From positions 1 to 11,646 of the forward strand of contig JADNYJ010000840.1 of the NCBI GenBank assembly GCA_015501075.1: 11,646 bases of DNA. The letters run 5' to 3'. Shown in pieces: positions 1 to 8,478 of this stretch. The notes below the pieces were generated by a model. The model searched no databases. It was given only the letters and a program-made list of their open reading frames with translations, and was not told the DNA's origin. Within the stretch, counting starts at the first letter, position 1. Every line of letters starts with the position of its first letter. Made by a program: the position numbers and the translations under genes. This DNA is from Gymnopilus junonius (lineage: Eukaryota; Basidiomycota; Agaricomycetes; Agaricales; Galerinaceae).

Positions 1-187
1 CTCAGTTTATTTGCTAATCACCAACTACTCAGCAGCTAAAATTTTCGTCACTAGATAAAATTTCGGTAGAATATTTCTAGCTAGACAAGTATAAAAAAGA
101 GGAATGTAGTAGCCAGAAAAATTCTCTAGTGAATATCACCCCCCGATTTCCACTCACACACTCGAAACTGTAAACGTTCAGTCTCAT

Positions 188-193
188 TTTATT
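188..193 (-). terminator. Poly(A) signal AATAAA
   Basis: TTTATT on the plus strand reads AATAAA on the minus strand, about 100 nt beyond the stop of the putative terminal exon 292-582. The surrounding 1-290 stretch is A/T-rich with no open frame, as expected of a 3' UTR and intergenic DNA. Confidence 0.35.
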
Positions 194-291
194 ACAGATA
201 ATCTTATCATCATTACATAACTCAACCCATTTCGTTCTACTTGAACAAATTCCTAGAACACGAGTGACGGAGTCCTCGTAGCTCTACAACC

Positions 292-582
292 TCAGATCCC
301 CCTCAAACCCCTTTCCCAATCCGTACCAAACGGATTCATTTCAGTATGGAGGAGAAAGCGGCGGGGGTTGGAATTGGAAGAATGGCCTTTGCCAGTGTAA
401 ATGCTCAAATGACCCTCAATGCGACGGGCTGGTGAAGGAAGGAGAGCGTAAAAAGAATTGGTGTCCGCCAGCACAAGCTGTCGTTGACCAACTTGACGTT
501 CAACAAGGGACAAATAAGTTGATGAGGGAAGAGGATCAAGAACGATTTCCGATCGTGTGTGAAGGGTGCGTATGAAAGAAGG
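292..582 (-). CDS. Possible 3'-terminal exon of an unrecognised protein
   Basis: An open frame of 96 residues on the minus strand begins directly after an intron-acceptor-like TATAG (583-587) and ends in TGA at 292-294. The translation (for example EIVLDPLPSSTYLSLVERQV, then GHLSIYTGKG and a C-terminal FGTDWERGLRGI) has balanced coding-like composition, but I recognise no family. It has no in-frame ATG near its upstream end, so it would be a last exon whose upstream exons lie somewhere between here and the LPMO stop at 708, or are lost. An AATAAA signal lies about 100 nt downstream of the stop. It could equally be a decayed gene fragment. Confidence 0.25.
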   Translation of the reverse strand, partial: PSFIRTLHTRSEIVLDPLPSSTYLSLVERQVGQRQLVLADTNSFYALLPSPARRIEGHLSIYTGKGHSSNSNPRRFLLHTEMNPFGTDWERGLRGI

Positions 583-707
583 CTATACTTGTCCTGAGAC
601 TGCAGACAGCGAATTGGCATTGAATTAATTGATTTTGGGCAAGAAGAGTGCCATGGAACGAATTACAAAGTGTAAGTAGATTTATCCAGGTTTCAACTTC
701 AGCCTCT

Positions 708-2259
708 TCAGTTTGTGCATTGTGAGTAGTAGGCTAACGCCATGACAGTTAATGGAATGATTCATCTTTCCGGAGATGAAAAACTTACGGTTGAGTACAT
801 GGCATGTGCCCTGAGCGCAAACGGTCCCGCCACTATGATTAAAACAAATCAGCTCAGCAGTAATTAGATTAGACCTTCGAGACGCTTACGTCCATCCAGT
901 CTAGATAAGAAAGTGGAATCAGCAATTGAATATGAATGAAAAAAGACATTCTGCTTACACCACCGCATTGTCCATACAAGGGAACGGTGCCTACAGACGT
1001 AGGAGTTGTAGTAGGCGGTGTGGTTGTAGGCGTGGTGGTTGTAGGCTTGGTGGTGGGGTAGTAGTCGGCGTGGTAGTAGGCGTACCAACAGGAGTCGTCG
1101 TAGGAGTATTGCTACCCCAGGTAGGTTCGTTGGAACAGTGGTAGGAACAGTCGTCGGTTGGAGTGCAGTGTTCCATGTCGCGGTTGTTGGATAGGGGGTG
1201 TTGGCAATTGCGGGGACAGCTGTGCCGTATGGAGTGGGCCCTGGAACTACAAGCATAATTTTATCGTAAGCACAAAGAGGAGCGTTGAGTAAAGGTAGAT
1301 ACTCACTTGCGTACGTGGTCAGGGAGGTGTAGATGTTTATGAGAATGCCGGGGTCTGAAGCACTGTATGCGCCGGGAATTTTAACGGTCGGTGGCTTCGC
1401 GGATCCAGACCCAGAGACGCTGAGCTGGTAGCAAGACATGTAGAATTGAGCGCCGCCAAGGGAGCTTGCTACGTGAAGGGCTATCAAAGCAGATGCACGG
1501 TAATTAGTTCAGTAGCAACGTAAAATAAAGAGAAATGGAGCCGACCAATGACTTCAGCGCGTAGGAGGTAGTTTCCAGGAGCGATGTCAGAGGGAATAGT
1601 GAACGAGTAATGGCCGCAATTGTCCTATAGAGTAGATATCTGAGAGGTAATTCCAAACAGGAAGTAATTGGCACTGACATTGAGAACTTCTGTTCCCCAA
1701 TAATCCGGGCTTCTGAAGGGAGCCCGATTTCGGAAATTTTGAACCAGCTGGCACTAGGCCCATCAGCAGAGACAGCATCGCTGACTGCGGCCATATAGAT
1801 CTACAATTCAAACAGCTTAGGAAAAACGATTTCACTGCGAACAGAACTCTAACCTGAACAGGGCCATAATGGTCACCTCCGATAGCTTCATTGGCACATG
1901 AGCGGTCGCCGGGTTGTTGATGCATCTCAACAGTGATGACGTCGCCAGCTGCAGTGAATGGACGCATCAGACAAGCTGGATTTCAGAACAGAATGCAGTC
2001 AAACCTTGTACTGGGCAAAGATTTGGGCTGGTACCGTGAATGTTGCAAGTTAGATCCTAAAAGCAGAATAGATAAGAATATATTCTTCCATAGGCATGCT
2101 GAAACTCACAGAGCTCGTAACATCTGTAACGGGATTGTTGCTGGCTGGTAAACGAACACAGGAGGATCCAGCATCGACGCCGTTAATCCAAAGCTCCTGG
2201 AATGTGGCATGGGCGGCCGCAGAGGCAATCAGTGCCGCAGTCGCGATAAGGGAACGCAT
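708..2259 (-). CDS. Secreted AA9 lytic polysaccharide monooxygenase with C-terminal CBM1, 10 exons
   Basis: Copper enzyme that oxidatively cleaves cellulose outside the cell. Exons (plus-strand coordinates, read right to left): 2259-2110, 2056-2005, 1948-1854, 1800-1679, 1624-1546, 1480-1307, 1246-959, 900-890, 832-789, 733-708. Introns are 53-65 nt, GT...AG. The product is 347 residues if three apparent one-base losses (near 1707, 1115 and 1055) are allowed for. Residues 1-16 are a signal peptide; cleavage exposes His17 (HATFQELWING). The second copper ligand is His94 in GGDHYGPVQ and the axial Tyr180 lies in GGAQFYMSCYQL, i.e. 1/78/164 in mature numbering, the usual AA9 spacing. Further AA9 blocks are PDYWGTEVLN, NCGHYSFTIPSDIAPGNYLL and GAYSASDPGILINIY. 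A Thr/Pro-rich linker (about 230-310) precedes a CBM1 (YGQCGG, GWTGG, YYSQC; four Cys, aromatic surface residues). The ATG has A at -3. Identity is secure; whether the gene is intact is not. Confidence 0.95.
890..900 (-). other. 11-nt micro-exon inside the CBM1 coding region
   Basis: Exon 8 of the LPMO gene. It encodes the Thr-Gly-Trp of the CBM1 GGTGWTGG block plus two bases of the next Thr codon. It is bounded by CTAG upstream and GTAAGC downstream on the minus strand. Without it the conserved cellulose-stacking Trp and the reading frame into exon 9 are lost. Confidence 0.8.
1005..1095 (-). repeat. Imperfect ACC/ACT triplet repeat encoding the Thr/Pro linker
   Basis: Degenerate triplet array; on the minus strand it is ACN/CCN-rich and encodes runs such as TPTTTPTTTP and KPTTTTPTTTPP, the usual O-glycosylated linker between an AA9 domain and a CBM1. 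Several near-identical 12-18 nt units (GTAGGCGTGGTGGTT-like on the plus strand) are visible. All three frames stay open here, so linker length and frame are easily disturbed. Confidence 0.75.
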
Positions 2260-2319
2260 CTTGAGAAGGGTAGTTTAAAATCAGTACCGTGAGGCTAAGA
2301 AAGCCAAGATGTTAACCGG

Positions 2320-2326
2320 TTATATA
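2320..2326 (-). promoter_or_regulatory. TATA box of the LPMO gene
   Basis: TATATAA on the minus strand, 61 bp upstream of the LPMO ATG at 2257-2259. The position fits a short 5' UTR and a single core promoter. A short open frame (2333-2645) stops just upstream of it. Confidence 0.6.
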
Positions 2327-2332
2327 TGATAT

Positions 2333-2645
2333 TCACTGACCTTGTACACTTCGGAGAATGTCAGGCGAAGTCGGAAAAATTGGGATTCGGAAGCGTTTTT
2401 CGAGGCACACTTCCCGCGCAGGTTCTGGCTCGAAGGTCTCAAGATAGGCGTCAGAATGTTTTAGGCTTGTGGATTCTACTATGGCATTGAAGTTGAATGA
2501 CTCGGGGAAACAGGGTCGACCACGCGACTATGTGATCTGACGAGGGAAGTAGTATCTCTTGAAAAATCTCGGAAAGAGAGACAACGACACTCACATCGCG
2601 GATTCTGAGGTCATCCGCCAAGCCCAACGGTACGAAATCGGTCAT
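2333..2645 (-). CDS. Putative small spliced protein (81 aa), unknown
   Basis: ATG at 2643-2645 opens MTDFVPLGLADDLRIRD (exon 2645-2595). A GTGAGT donor (2594-2589) and a CACATAG acceptor ending at 2528 give a 67-nt intron. Exon 2 (2527-2333) runs for 64 codons to TGA with a charged, coding-like composition (RGRPCFPESFNFNAIVES near its start, RFRIPIFPTSPDILRSVQGQ at its end). I recognise no domain. The stop lies only 7 bp upstream of the LPMO TATA box, so its 3' UTR would overlap the LPMO promoter; that close tandem spacing is awkward and counts against a stable gene. Alternatives are a decayed gene fragment, exons of a longer lost gene, or chance. Confidence 0.25.
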
Positions 2646-3114
2646 TTCATGACTTCTTCGGAGCGACAGAAAGCCACCGTACGTTGACCGTTTCCGTGAC
2701 GCGTGGCATTTGCCCAAAGGCCGAAAATTAAAATGGAGAATATAGTCTCCAGGTTGCAACGTATATCCCCTAATCTTTGAATACGACTGCAACCTTTGTG
2801 AGGAATGAAAGTGGGTATTGTTGAGGGCATGGGCGGTCAGAAAATGAAGCTGAAAGTGGGCCAAAAGGATGGTTGTACGTAGGTGACTGGTGACAAGCCA
2901 AGGCGTGGGATAAATGAATGGAAGCTCGGATCATGATACTCTGCGGATGACAAATGGTGGACTTGTACCGCTCAGCTTTCAAATAGATAGATATGAAATT
3001 GTTGAAGGATCTGGGCATATTTAGTTTCAACTAGGGAGTGCTTTTCCATGCCAATCGTATGCTGTGTTGCTAGAGTTAATGACGGGCCTGATCAACATCT
3101 TTTTCAGGAAGATT
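2646..3114. other. No supported gene
   Basis: About 470 bp with only short, overlapping minus-strand frames that disagree on reading frame and have no recognisable motif. The LPMO upstream regulatory region may extend into it. Its right edge carries an AATAAA element belonging to the 3255-4028 frame. Confidence 0.4.
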
Positions 3115-3120
3115 TTTATT
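3115..3120 (-). terminator. Poly(A) signal AATAAA
   Basis: AATAAA on the minus strand (GAAATAAAAATC context), about 135 nt downstream of the stop of the 3255-4028 frame and in the right orientation to end its transcript. Confidence 0.35.
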
Positions 3121-3254
3121 TCTTTTCGAAAACATATTCACTTTGCACAAGCACGTATCTATCTAATGAACGGCGGAACCTTAAATGAATAAAGTAGAGC
3201 AGTGGACTAAAGAACCGGCGACGTCCACTGATTTAGCCGAGCACGGTTAGGAGA

Positions 3255-4028
3255 CTATGGAACTACGCTAAAGTTAGTTAAATGTGCGGTCATGACAGTC
3301 AGGTATACTTCGAGAACAAGACGTCCAAGGTAAGTCATCTCGTCAAAGGATAGAAATGATAGATCAGGCGCAAACAGCTTCAAGTTAAGACTAAACATTA
3401 GAATAAGCCCGACTAGTGTTGTGTAGTTGAGTAAGCCTAAGAAATACCCCTTCAAGGGACTAAGGGGTGGATGGAGACCCTGCATGTCCTTCGCCTCAAT
3501 CGAACTTCTCCGTTCCAGCGCCCCACAAATGTTTATCATGCGGAAACCAAATGGGACTTCATCGTGATGGGTGAACCTGTGTAGGGAAGAAGCCAGACGA
3601 TCTGTCTCTTGGAATAGAAACGAGCAGTTCAGGGGCATGAGATTGGAAGAGCAGAGGCAGTTATCCAATTGAGAAGTGGGCTTAGCAAGATCGCCTCTTG
3701 CACCCTTCCACCGACAGCGGCCAGAGCTGTGTATTATTGTAGTCCGCAATAAAAGATGAGAAGGAGGAACGGAAAGAGTGCGGAAGGAAGATAAGGCTGG
3801 AAGAATTTCAAATAAGACTGTAAGTCCAAATATGTGAAGCAACATCAACCATCGAAGAGACACAAAGACGTCCTTGGTCCTTTTCCAAGGAGGGTTGCTT
3901 ATGAACGAGCAAGGATACTTGATCACCGTCATGGAACAGAACCAGGGTTTTGAGAAAATAGATGACCAAGAAACAGTATTCTGAGTCCAAAGATCAAAGC
4001 AGAGTCCTCTGGGTGAAGCGAGAAACAT
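3255..4028 (-). CDS. Long hydrophobic open reading frame, unknown protein
   Basis: Uninterrupted minus-strand frame of 257 codons from the first in-frame ATG (4026-4028) to TAG at 3255-3257; the frame is open back to a stop at 4101-4103, so the real start may be an upstream exon. It is Leu-, Phe- and Ser-rich, with hydrophobic stretches such as LRWLMLLHIFGLTVLFEIL and YFLGLLNYTTLVGLILMFSL that could be membrane segments. The part upstream of the ATG (LLRPLYALILAVS) is also hydrophobic. AATAAA lies about 135 nt past the stop. An open run this long at this base composition is unlikely by chance, but no family motif is clear. Hydrophobic patches in the other frames give a vague impression of a wax-synthase-like membrane protein; that is a hint only. 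The strand is pyrimidine-rich, which by itself produces hydrophobic residues. Confidence 0.3.
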   Translation of the reverse strand: MFLASPRGLCFDLWTQNTVSWSSIFSKPWFCSMTVIKYPCSFISNPPWKRTKDVFVSLRWLMLLHIFGLTVLFEILPALSSFRTLSVPPSHLLLRTTIIHSSGRCRWKGARGDLAKPTSQLDNCLCSSNLMPLNCSFLFQETDRLASSLHRFTHHDEVPFGFRMINICGALERRSSIEAKDMQGLHPPLSPLKGYFLGLLNYTTLVGLILMFSLNLKLFAPDLSFLSFDEMTYLGRLVLEVYLTVMTAHLTNFSVVP

Positions 4029-4103
4029 AGATACGGCGAGGATCAGTGCATAAAGGGGACGAAGCAAGGAAGGACGCAAAATTGACTGACTCAGGCACCT
4101 TCA

Positions 4104-5273
4104 TTGTTGTACGTAATAATTTACCACAGCGTGATCGCAACACGCGCCTCGTTACTCTGGTCTCGTGCAACCTGAGGCCCGACGATTCCGCAAGAAAGTT
4201 CACTTGATTTGAATTTGACCGATGACCTTTCACCCTGTGTTCCTTTGTTCTATTGTATTGAAGACTTGGTCCGGATAATGCATCGCAATTTATCATGATA
4301 TGTTTACGAGTTATTGTGGCCTTCTGGAGTCTGAACTTGTTCTCACTGCGCAGCTCGAACCTTGTTGGTACTTACTCAACCTCATTCCATTATGATTCAA
4401 AAATTGAGCCAGCTCATATAAGCAAATTTTTTTTGATAAAGCTTCCGATGACATCACATCCAGCCCAGTATCTTGCGGAAGTCCAGCTCTAATATTGACA
4501 GCCTGTTCAGAGATCCAGTTAAGGAGCAGCAAATCTGATGTTCCACAATGCCTTCTGATATCATCCAAAATTAAATCCTACTCAAAAGCCAGCGGCACAG
4601 GCCCCATTCTCTCTGCAGCAAAATGTCAATCATTATTCAAGGCATCTTCCTTCCCTAAAACGGAAAGAACGACCCCAAAGTGTCAAAGCAAGAATTTTAG
4701 GCTGCTACTGAATACTCGACAAAAGGCAGTACGCACCGCGTGTAAGAGCGCCACATGGCCATGACCTCGGATTGTTCCAAGAAGTCTAAAATAGTTTCCT
4801 TCTACCCGTATCTTGACCACAGACGATCTACTCTGTCTAAGTATGCTGGGCATTACAGCGGGTTAAACCTCGAAAAGTTTAAAGACGAAACATAGGAGTG
4901 TAGCTAGCATCCCGAATGGCATATAAATATCTACTTCTATCCTAAAGCTGGAAATAATATCGAGCCAAGGCCGAGTTCTTCTCTCGGTAATCCAGGAACC
5001 ACTTCTAAGCCGAGACCAAGCGCAAGAGAAGAAAAAAATGAAGTCATGGGGTCACCCGTTCTTCCTTTTACAAAATAGTAGAAAAGACTAGAAGAGGTGC
5101 AGGACGATCTATCTGGGGCAGAGGCTTCTCAAGCCGCCGGCTCATTTAAAAATTCAATTATATGCACTCTAAAACCGGACTATTGTTCTCATCCGAATTT
5201 CCCCTTCCTTGCTTGATTCTCCATGAGTTGCGCATGAGTTTTGACCACAGTAACTCAGATTACGGGCACAGAA
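4104..5273. other. Gene-poor stretch, no supported gene
   Basis: Moderate A/T content. The longest frames (4311-4568 and 3994-4296 on the minus strand, 4495-4764 on the plus strand) have no recognisable motifs; the 4311-4568 frame opens with TTG rather than ATG. Possible upstream exons of the 3255-4028 frame could lie here, but I could not find a splice pair that joins them in frame. Confidence 0.4.
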
Positions 5274-5287
5274 GTTGATGAACGATT
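5274..5287 (+). repeat. Dispersed copy of a 14-nt repeat
   Basis: GTTGATGAACGATT, identical to 5947-5960 and, except for the first base, to 5933-5946. The flanks are unrelated. Confidence 0.5.
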
Positions 5288-5319
5288 AGATTCAGATACT
5301 TAAACCCAAGTCGACGTCC

Positions 5320-5335
5320 GACTGACTGACTGACT
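5320..5335 (+). repeat. (GACT)4 microsatellite
   Basis: Four perfect GACT units in otherwise unremarkable intergenic sequence. Confidence 0.85.
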
Positions 5336-5683
5336 GGCATACGTACTGTCATATGTATTCCAATATCAATGCGGTACGATGCACCTACCCAGCATCAGCA
5401 CCACGACCATCCCAACTTGAAAAATAAGGCAAATTTGACCAACTGACGTCGAAGAGCTTCGTCGCCACTGATCGACATCCGCAGACGATGGATAGCTACA
5501 GGCAACAATGATCCCCAAGTTGGGATAGAACAGAACTTGACTTGACTGGGTCCGGACCAGGGTAGGAAATTTTTTCTTTGCAGGGTTCAGTAAGTAGCCT
5601 AGAGTAGCAAGCCTTCCCAACCAACCTGACCTGGGTGCTGAGCCACGAAACGAACCGCAGGAACTTCGAAATGTGATCTGACC

Positions 5684-5690
5684 TATATAA
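5684..5690 (+). promoter_or_regulatory. TATA-like element without an assignable gene
   Basis: TATATAA on the plus strand. The nearest downstream ATG (about 5742) opens only a 23-codon frame, so there is no good target and it may be fortuitous. Confidence 0.15.
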
Positions 5691-5933
5691 GTAGCTGGGT
5701 TAATCTTAAATCCAAACTTAAACGGGGACAAAAACGGATCTCATGCTTCACCCGACACGTTGCCTGACTCTTGAATACATATCAAATTATCAATGGGGCT
5801 TTTGCTTAACATGAGGCAGGCCCTATCATGCGCTACGAGACTATGCTTATTGTAGCAATTTGTCGTTTTTAGGAAGCTTGAACCTGAGCTCGAGTAATGA
5901 TGCTTCGATCAGTGGGACAAGACGAGCCAGATA

Positions 5934-5961
5934 TTGATGAACGATTGTTGATGAACGATTG
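5934..5961 (+). repeat. Tandem duplication of a 14-nt unit
   Basis: Two perfect adjacent copies of TTGATGAACGATTG; a third, dispersed copy of its first 13 nt lies at 5275-5287. The surrounding 5290-6100 stretch contains no supported gene. It also has a short GCACGAGCACGAGC run near 6010-6025. Confidence 0.7.
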
Positions 5962-6102
5962 TCAATGTCATCGTCATGAAATTTCGATCAAAAGGGAGTT
6001 AAGCGAGCACGGCACGAGCACGAGCAGATTGTCTTGTAACGTACGGAGTAACGGGAGTTAAGCCCCGAAGGCTTGCTCGCATCATTGACAGGCAGGTGAA
6101 TG

Positions 6103-6411
6103 TCAACGCGAATCCGTCATCGTCATGATGCTTGAGGATATTTCGAGCTCGCAAGGGAAAGCCGAAAGCAAGGCATCAAGCAGGCTCTCTTTTGCCAAGT
6201 AAGGCAACGGAGGGCAGTCAGTGCCTTTAAAACTTGATAGTAAATTGGCGTCGTCAAGAACGCTGAATTCAACGCATCTTATCTTCTGATGCAAATAATA
6301 AGCTCGCTTTCTGGAAGCTTTGAACGTCGCCCACTCACTATGGAGGTAAGGGTAGTTAATAAAGGAGCAACCACCCCAAAGGCATCTCGCAAGACCGGAA
6401 AACCTAGGCAT
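6103..6411 (-). CDS. Short open frame (102 aa), possibly an F-box-protein remnant
   Basis: True ATG (6409-6411) to TGA (6103-6105), no intron needed. The middle section reads SEWATFKASRKRAYYLHQK, then IRCVEFSVLDD, then DCPPLPYLA. The order of an acidic residue plus Trp, an aromatic/basic helix, and a PPLP-x-L segment is reminiscent of the stretch after the F-box in the large agaricomycete F-box/LRR family (D/E-W-x-R-F-x-x-Y-A-x-x-V-R, then PLLPNL). The match is weak, the F-box and leucine-rich repeats are missing, and the length is far below the family's usual 400-600 residues. If related, it is a fragment. Otherwise it is an unknown small ORF or chance. Confidence 0.25.
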   Translation of the reverse strand: MPRFSGLARCLWGGCSFINYPYLHSEWATFKASRKRAYYLHQKIRCVEFSVLDDANLLSSFKGTDCPPLPYLAKESLLDALLSAFPCELEISSSIMTMTDSR

Positions 6412-7700
6412 GCCTACGGGGCACGGGAAGAGAGTCAGATCGAAGTACCCTGGGACTAATAATAGGAGGAGGGGAGTTCATGTTTACACCCATGCGCACT
6501 GTTATTCTCTCCGAACTGAATGAGCTCAGGGTGTCATCGAATTAAGAAATTTATACCCAATCCAAATTCCTATCCGTGGTACAGAGTAACTGGCGTCGAA
6601 GTGTGAACGCCACTGGGAATTTAGAAACGACCAATTTCACCCTAACGCTCTCAGTAGTGTACTCTAGAATCAAAACTGGAAGTCTAGAAGGCGAGAGAAT
6701 TGAGAAACGCTCCGTTACTCTATAATAGAATGCTAATTAAGATCCAGTTGAAATCCCCAGTGCATTTATACTCTATAATGACGGTATATCCCGGTTCTTG
6801 CGAGGTTAACATTTCTGTTCGCTCCTTTACATTCGAGTTCGTCGTTGTAGCTCGTCTTACTCCAAGATCACTCCTGTCAAGCATTCAATGTTCAACCTCC
6901 ATGCAGTGCATCCAATCTCAGGTGACTATTATATATATTAGGTCGGCCGTTGATATCAACAATCTGCCAGCTTATTCGAAGGAAACTTGGATATACACCT
7001 TCTTTCCATGACTTTTTATTTTCCCGCACGGAATATCGAATGATTCGATTGATTCGAAGCCTATATCTGTGAAGCCAATCGCGCTCCGTGTTCAGCTCGA
7101 ACAACTGGGTAAATCAGAGGATGAACGTGTTAGGAAGAACAAAAGATGAAGGTCGGAGTGAATGTTTATATTTATGGACGAGTAGAGCCTAATTTCCAAT
7201 CTTTTTCTTTCTCCCTCTGAAATTTCTATGGTCGGACTTGGGAGAGAAGGCGAGATAAGTAGCCCTGAGGAAAAAAAGGGGGAGAAAAATGAGAGATGAA
7301 CCACTGACAGCAAGACGCTATGCGTTGCATGATATACCGCTACCGCTACAAGTACTTAGGTACTGAAATACAACTGATGCCATAGATCATGCATGGGTCG
7401 TCAATAGCTAGCCTCAAGGATAGTTTGCGCGGTTCTGAATCGGCTGTCGACGAAAATTCAAAAGTTTCATCTACATATAGTATCCTACCCCATCAGAATT
7501 TTCCACATTTTCCAATACCAACTTTCCCCTCTCTGAATCAGCCCTTGGAACTTGGAAGAAAGAAGAAGGATCCTGGGGAAATTGTAATAGCCTCGAGGTC
7601 TCCTTGTAACACAGGGTCTTAAAACGCTGTGCTTCGCGTTGTGTTTATCGAGTTTGGCGTTGAATTTATGAGTTGGCTCGAGCTCTGCGGCTGGGCTGGA
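6412..7700. other. Intergenic, no supported gene
   Basis: Frames at 6700-7011 (plus; non-ATG start), 6892-7104, 7092-7313 (minus) and 7389-7622 (plus) are short, lack motifs and conflict with one another. No promoter or splice pattern ties them together. A/T-rich segments near 6930 and 7300-7480 look like intergenic DNA. Confidence 0.45.
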
Positions 7701-7723
7701 ATCGGATTCGGATTCGGACATGA

Positions 7724-7753
7724 AGGAGGAGGAGGAGGAGGAGGAGGAGGAGG
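7724..7753 (+). repeat. (AGG)10 microsatellite
   Basis: Ten perfect AGG units. On the minus strand it would be read as poly-Ser or poly-Leu inside frames of 63-126 codons. Those frames also contain runs of Phe from adjacent A-runs and appear to be simple-sequence artefacts. Confidence 0.95.
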
Positions 7754-8033
7754 AATCGAGAGAGACCTGAAGAAAAAAGCCTGAAATAAAAACTGAAATG
7801 AAAAAAAAAAATAAGAAGAAGAAGAAACACGCGGTCCCTGGAAGGATCACTGACCATCTATGCATGACAGAATACGACCGTGTACGTCCGTATGTCTTGA
7901 TCTTGGCAATGCAATTGCTCGTTGAGCAGCCTCGAGGATTACCTTCCTGTATCTAAATTCCAAATTCCAAATTAACCTTCAAGGAAGAAAGAAGATCCTG
8001 GCGAATAAGAACTAACATGAGGCCCCCTTCAAG

Positions 8034-8051
8034 TTGAGGTTGAGGTTGAGG
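8034..8051 (+). repeat. (TTGAGG)3 tandem repeat
   Basis: Three perfect 6-nt units, one of several short tandem arrays clustered between 7700 and 8970. Confidence 0.8.
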
Positions 8052-8079
8052 TACTGCAATCTGTATCTGTAACGCAGGC

Positions 8080-8091
8080 GTGTGTGTGTGT
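8080..8091 (+). repeat. (GT)6 microsatellite
   Basis: Six GT units followed by a small CCAGGT duplication. Confidence 0.8.
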
Positions 8092-8123
8092 CCAGGTCCA
8101 GGTGAATACTACGAATGTTTTTG

Positions 8124-8141
8124 TAATACTAATACTAATAC
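8124..8141 (+). repeat. (TAATAC)3 tandem repeat
   Basis: Three perfect 6-nt units in the same simple-sequence cluster. Confidence 0.8.
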
Positions 8142-8320
8142 CTCTAACATGACGCTATTGGTGAACGTTGTTGTCCTCGTCTGACTCTTGACTTGCTCGA
8201 GCTCACGCATCACTCGCTGGCTGCGATGGGATTTCATACTGTACATGCTTATCTGAATTTCCAACGCAACATTTCGAATTCAATGGTTCCTGAGTCCCAA
8301 ACATGAATTCAGAATCACGG

Positions 8321-8360
8321 ATGTATGATGTATGATGTATGATATATGATGCATGATATG
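8321..8360 (+). repeat. Degenerate 7-nt tandem array (ATGTATG)
   Basis: Three perfect ATGTATG units followed by ATATATG, ATGCATG and a partial unit. This is a young array with mutated units at one end. Confidence 0.85.
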
Positions 8361-8478
8361 AAAATGCAGATCGTCCGAAGACGTGAGGTTTGCACGTTTC
8401 CGATGGAAGAAGACAACCAGTACGGTCCGTAGCAAGAACGTTTGTCGAATCCGAGGATCAATCAGAGGCTCAGAGTGA

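Noticed and set aside
926..1144. Plus-strand Gly/Val/Arg-rich protein
   Set aside because: Antisense shadow of the Thr/Pro linker of the LPMO.
5366..5731. Minus-strand 121-residue ORF
   Set aside because: Opens with TTG, has no in-frame ATG until late in the frame, and shows no motif.
7485..7865. Minus-strand protein with poly-Phe and poly-Ser
   Set aside because: The runs come from an A-run, AAG repeats and the (AGG)10 microsatellite; neighbouring frames give similar artefacts and no domain is visible.
7551..8001. Duplicated segment GGAAGAAAGAAG...ATCCTGG at 7554 and 7983
   Set aside because: Short, gapped and purine-rich; flanks do not align convincingly, so simple-sequence convergence is enough.
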